From: Strongylocentrotus purpuratus
Taxonomy: Eukaryota; Echinodermata; Echinoidea; Camarodonta; Strongylocentrotidae
Assembly (NCBI RefSeq): GCF_000002235.5
Contig: NW_022145599.1
Location: 22,776,879 to 22,840,878, forward strand
Reading direction: 5' to 3'
Length of the DNA: 64,000 bases
In this document: positions 63,416-64,000 of the stretch, piece by piece
Layout: every line of letters starts with the position of its first letter
Position numbering within the stretch: position 1 is the first letter of the stretch
Notes under the pieces: generated by a model
Databases searched by the model: none
What the model was told of the DNA's origin: nothing
Seen by the model: the letters and a program-made list of their open reading frames with translations, nothing else
Program-made: the position numbers and the translations under genes

Positions 63416-64000
63416 CAGGCGCGTACGGAGGGGGGGGGGGGGATTTGGGGTTGAACCTCCCCCTGTTCGGTTTTTTGTTATGTGTGTATCTTGGAGCAAC
63501 CCCCCCCCTTTTTAATTATTTTTTTTAAATTATGCCAATGGCTGTCCTAAAAAAGGTGACCTCAACACCCCCCCCCCCCCCCCTACGGAACAAAATGTCA
63601 AATTTTCAATTTCGAGACCCCCAAAAAAGTGTCCTCTTACCCCCCCCCCCCCCGCTTCCTCTTTTTTGTTCCCTTTTAGCTCTCCTCTTTCCCTTCCCCT
63701 TTTCCCCCTTCTTTTTTGGCGGTGGGGGAGGGGGGGGGGAAGGCAAGGGCCTTTTGCCCCCCCCCCCGGATCCACAACTTGTTGGCGGAAAAAATAGTAA
63801 CCGATATTCCCCTTCTTTTCTTATCTTCTTCCTCTTTTTTTTTTTCCTTTCCGTTATCTCCTCTTTTCCTTTTTGCTTTCCCTTTCCTTCTTCACTCTTT
63901 TTGTTTTGCTGGGAGGGGGAAGTGGAAGCAACATCATGGGAGGCAAGGCCCATTTCGGCCCCCCCCCCCCCCCTGATCTCTTTCTTCCCCTCCCCCTTTT
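63416..64000. mobile_element. CAGGCGCGTACGGAGG hAT-like element, left end, runs off the window
   Basis: CAGGCGCGTACGGAGG (63416-63431) differs by one base from the 42616 terminus. It is followed by the same interior blocks (AACC.CCCCC, GGC.GTCCTAAAAAAGGTGACCT, ACGGA(A/G)CAAAATGTCAAATTT, GTGTCCTCTTACCCCC). From about 63650 pyrimidine-rich sequence with GGATCCACAACTTGTTGGCGG continues to the window edge. The right end is not in the window. Confidence 0.55.

Overview
The window is eukaryotic and animal. Genes are split into short exons with GT..AG introns, coding sequence is about 6% of the 64 kb, and the rest is AT-rich DNA full of dispersed repeats. The gene content, the TACATGTAC-rich intronic DNA, CR1/jockey-like LINEs, a Ty3/gypsy pol and many long G/C runs suggest a marine invertebrate deuterostome, most likely an echinoderm. 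That assignment is an inference from texture; no search was run.

Three host genes were rebuilt exon by exon with matching splice phases. (1) The 3' half of FBF1 (distal-appendage coiled-coil protein), + strand, 7 exons between 61 and 10913; the 5' part lies outside the window. (2) A complete sphingosine kinase (SPHK2-like), - strand, 5 exons from 34076 down to 19153, 567 aa, convergent with FBF1. (3) A complete peroxisomal 2,4-dienoyl-CoA reductase (DECR2), - strand, 9 exons from 56666 down to 43929, 285 aa. The three proteins do not form a pathway: one is ciliary, one makes sphingosine-1-phosphate, one serves peroxisomal beta-oxidation. This is ordinary animal gene order, not an operon.

Between and inside the genes lies a nested mobile-element landscape. 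It includes a hAT-like element with an 8-bp target duplication that interrupts a LINE (34640-37912); a second hAT-like MITE with an 8-bp duplication (42616-43132); a piggyBac-like TTAA element (47241-48023) with diverged relatives at 7622 and 14473; a Tc1/mariner-like giant foldback (44463-45451); at least three copies of a Helitron/Helentron-like family carrying core tandem repeats (12877-15181, 48397-50138, and a fragment in the presumed FBF1 3' UTR); another subterminal-inverted-repeat element with core repeats (2943-4022); tRNA-derived SINEs; several foldback MITEs; LINE 3' fragments; and a broken Ty3/gypsy pol in DECR2 intron 1.

Upstream of DECR2 (57225-60035) is a tandem array of about 13 units of about 211 bp. 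Some units carry an open 63-codon frame, and the array shows two- and three-unit higher-order periodicity. From 60036 to the end the sequence is a mosaic of poly-C/G runs, purine-rich tracts and GC-rich short repeats with no recognisable gene.

No prokaryotic defence system, CRISPR array or operon is present. The most interesting material is the structure of the non-autonomous elements and the satellite array.
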